The notes under the pieces are model-generated. The model made no database searches, was not told the DNA's origin, and worked only from the letters and a program-made list of their open reading frames with translations. Source: Leishmania infantum JPCM5 (Eukaryota > Euglenozoa > Kinetoplastea > Trypanosomatida > Trypanosomatidae). Taken from it: a stretch of 64,000 bases of DNA. Within the stretch, counting starts at the first letter, position 1, and the number at the start of each line of letters is the position of its first letter. The stretch lies in NCBI RefSeq assembly GCF_000002875.2, contig NC_009410.2, positions 979,495 to 1,043,494 on the forward strand, given 5' to 3'. Shown here in pieces: positions 61,949 through 64,000 of this stretch. A program made the translations under genes and the position numbers.

Positions 61949-64000
61949 AGCGCTTAGGGATGTCACACAAGCACAGTGGAAGAGAGACCACAACACAGAA
62001 GACGCGCCCTATCTCACCGCATTGGCGTGCCCCAGATTGGACCCCTCATCACGGTCGTCTACAGGCTCCCTTTCTGTTGTGTGCGGTTGCGCCCAGGTCT
62101 TTATCCGTGGCTTCATATTTCACTTTGTGTCTGTTTTTCTGTCGTTCATGCGAGTCCTCATTTTTGTCGACCACATTGAACTTACCTCACGAATTGGGCA
62201 GGACAAAACCGAAGGTGGTGCGTGTTCTTTTCTTCGCTACCCGATATCGAAACAGGTACCCACGGTTCTGTAGGCAAATACGCATGGAGGCAAAGACACG
62301 CCCCTACGCACCTTTTTACTTTGTTGTAGTCGTTCTTTCTTTGTGCTTCCGTACTCCTCTCAAAACGGTATCGAACTCATCTACGCGTGCACACTCTACT
62401 TGCACCGCAGAGAGTTTTCTGAGGTGAACCGCAAACGTGAAACTAAGAGTGCTGCACCCTCTTGCAGCCCGCGAGGCAAGGGGCCGTGCTTCAGCAATGG
62501 CCTTCCGCTATCAACCTCGAGATGAGGCCATGTTGGCACGGCGGTGTCTACTCATGTGTGTGTGCCCGCCACTGCAGCAACAGTGAGCAGAGACTCCATC
62601 GGAGGACAGCAACCGGCTGTGGGTATACGCTTGCTTGTATGTGGCCCCTCCCCACACTCCTTCACGTTGTGCGCACTTGTGCCATGTTTCCTGCTTCGGA
62701 GGCTGGCGAGTGACAAAGGCCGTGCCCATGCTTGGATACTGGTGAGAATGCCTCACCCTGCGGTTGACATCTGTGTGCTTTGCTGTTTATATTCACTATG
62801 AGATGCCGCACAAACAGTAGTGAGCAGATGCCGTCCTGGAACCACTAGCTGCAACAGGTCTCATTCCCTTTCTCTGGGGCGGGCTCCGCTTGGGTGAAGG
62901 ACCAGACACCGGACCGTCTTGAATGCGATCTCCCTACCATACAGATAATGACTGACGCAATGCGGAGCACCCGGCAGCGCACGCGCATCGCACGACACCC
63001 TTTCCACATACTCTCTCGTGGCCGTCTGCCGTGCCGCTTTCGGCATCCTTCTCTACAGGCTTCTCCGCGGCCCCCGTGGTGTTCCGTCAGGCAGCGCAGC
63101 CATTTACGCCGCCGCTCATCACACGTGCGATGCGCAACGCAGTTTTCTCTACAACACGACACAGGCAGCGGAGGAGCACGCTAGATGTGCATGTGAAAGG
63201 TCTGTACACCTCCTGCGTCGATGATGTCTCACTGCACTGCTTATCGCACCACACCACTCCGTGCGGCATGTGGACTGAAGTTACATCAGCATTCCCGCTC
63301 CTCCACGGCCTGTATGGCGCTTTGATGATGACAATGATAGGATGTGGCCGTGCGCCGTCTTTTGTAATGCTGCGCATATGAAACGACACCTCTCGTGCTG
63401 CATCGAGTGAGCGGGCGCCACCTGTACAGAGTGCTGCACGTGCATCGCCCTGTGCAAGTCGACGGCCATGGGAACGTACACGTGCGTTGTCGTGGCGCGA
63501 TACGGCTCCACGCACTCTCTGCTATCGACTCTCCAAGATGGCACAGAGAAGGAAACCCAGTAAGATACTGACCTATAGTGTCTTTAAGTCGTGTGTGTGT
63601 CTGCGAACATCCGCCATGCCCTTGGCTTTGCACACAGCCGTTTCGGCGTCTTTTGCCTACCTAGTCTTTTCCTACCTGCTTCCTCTAAAAATCGGACACG
63701 TGATGCACACATTAGGGACCTGCATTTTTCTAATTCCCGGTACTTGCTCCTTTGTCACCCCTCTCCCCCACCACGGCGCTGTTCACAGAAATTCCAGGGA
63801 CATTTGCGTGTCGTCGTAGGCTTTGCTGCCCCCGTGGATGTGCCCGCGTGATCTCCCCGACCACTGTGAGGATGTGTGGCGGCCCAGTTGTCTGTGCTTG
63901 TGCGCCCTGCTTCTATGATGGGTTTGAGAATCAGCAGGAGCACCCACTGCACCGCTGCGGTAGTTGCTCTCCATCCTGTAGCTGTTTAGACGGCTGCTGG
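61949..64000 (+). other. Gene-free right end of window
   Basis: About 2.05 kb with no supported gene on either strand. Short T-rich stretches lie near 62140-62160 and 62325-62345. An 84-codon frame from ATG 63129 and small minus-strand frames near 63280-63970 lack any family-like motif. The next gene probably lies beyond the window. Confidence 0.5.

Noticed and set aside
63031..63381. 117-codon + frame near the right end
   Set aside because: It starts at GTG, has only a short ATG-initiated part, no motif, and weak codon bias.
1..64000. tRNA, rRNA, snoRNA or CRISPR loci
   Set aside because: No cloverleaf-like A/B box pair, rRNA-like stretch or regularly spaced repeat array was noticed by eye. 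A covariance-model scan was not possible, so small RNAs cannot be excluded.

Overview
The window looks like nuclear DNA of a trypanosomatid, most likely Leishmania or a close relative. Every convincing gene is on the + strand, none needs an intron, and genes are separated by long UTR and spacer sequence. Long pyrimidine-rich tracts followed by AG sit upstream of many start codons, as expected for polycistronic transcription and spliced-leader trans-splicing. Coding sequence is GC-rich, and (CA)n and poly-C tracts mark the spacers. From memory, and unverified, the order RCE1 - 6-phosphogluconolactonase - glutamate 5-kinase at the right end fits Leishmania chromosome 26. I did not assign a species.

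Layout. 1-8.5 kb: the 3' part of a PPR-like gene, two small conserved-looking genes, and an ATP-grasp/SET fusion. 8.9-9.8 kb: copy 1 of a 0.92-kb dispersed repeat (A). 11.2-18.7 kb: a NEK-like kinase, a small basic protein, and an 822-aa membrane protein with two PqiA-like modules behind a lumenal domain. 19.0-19.6 kb: copy 1 of a 0.59-kb SIDER-like repeat (B). 20.1-31.9 kb: a probable decayed gene, a large coiled-coil acidic protein, an FAD monooxygenase, a divergent cyclin-like protein, DPH3 and a probable mitochondrial protein. 32.6-33.8 kb: copy 2 of repeat A, preceded by a decayed retroposon RNase H-end trace. 35.9-37.6 kb: a protein with three HECT-N-lobe-like repeats. 38.0-38.6 kb: copy 2 of repeat B. 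39.7-47.4 kb: a coiled-coil/BRCT protein and a full-length P-glycoprotein. 47.4-58.3 kb: gene-poor, with one secreted-type gene related to the 822-aa protein and a decayed probable relative. 58.3-61.9 kb: RCE1, 6-phosphogluconolactonase and glutamate 5-kinase. 62-64 kb: no supported gene.

How the genes relate. Bacterial PqiA works with lipid-carrying MCE proteins. Here a lumenal, BPI-like (lipid-binding) domain appears to be fused to PqiA modules, and a stand-alone lumenal homologue lies 33 kb downstream, so a lipid-handling pair is a reasonable hypothesis. The right-hand genes are housekeeping functions (CAAX processing, NADPH supply, proline synthesis) that share a transcription unit rather than a pathway. 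The two direct-repeat pairs interleave and could support recombination or amplification.
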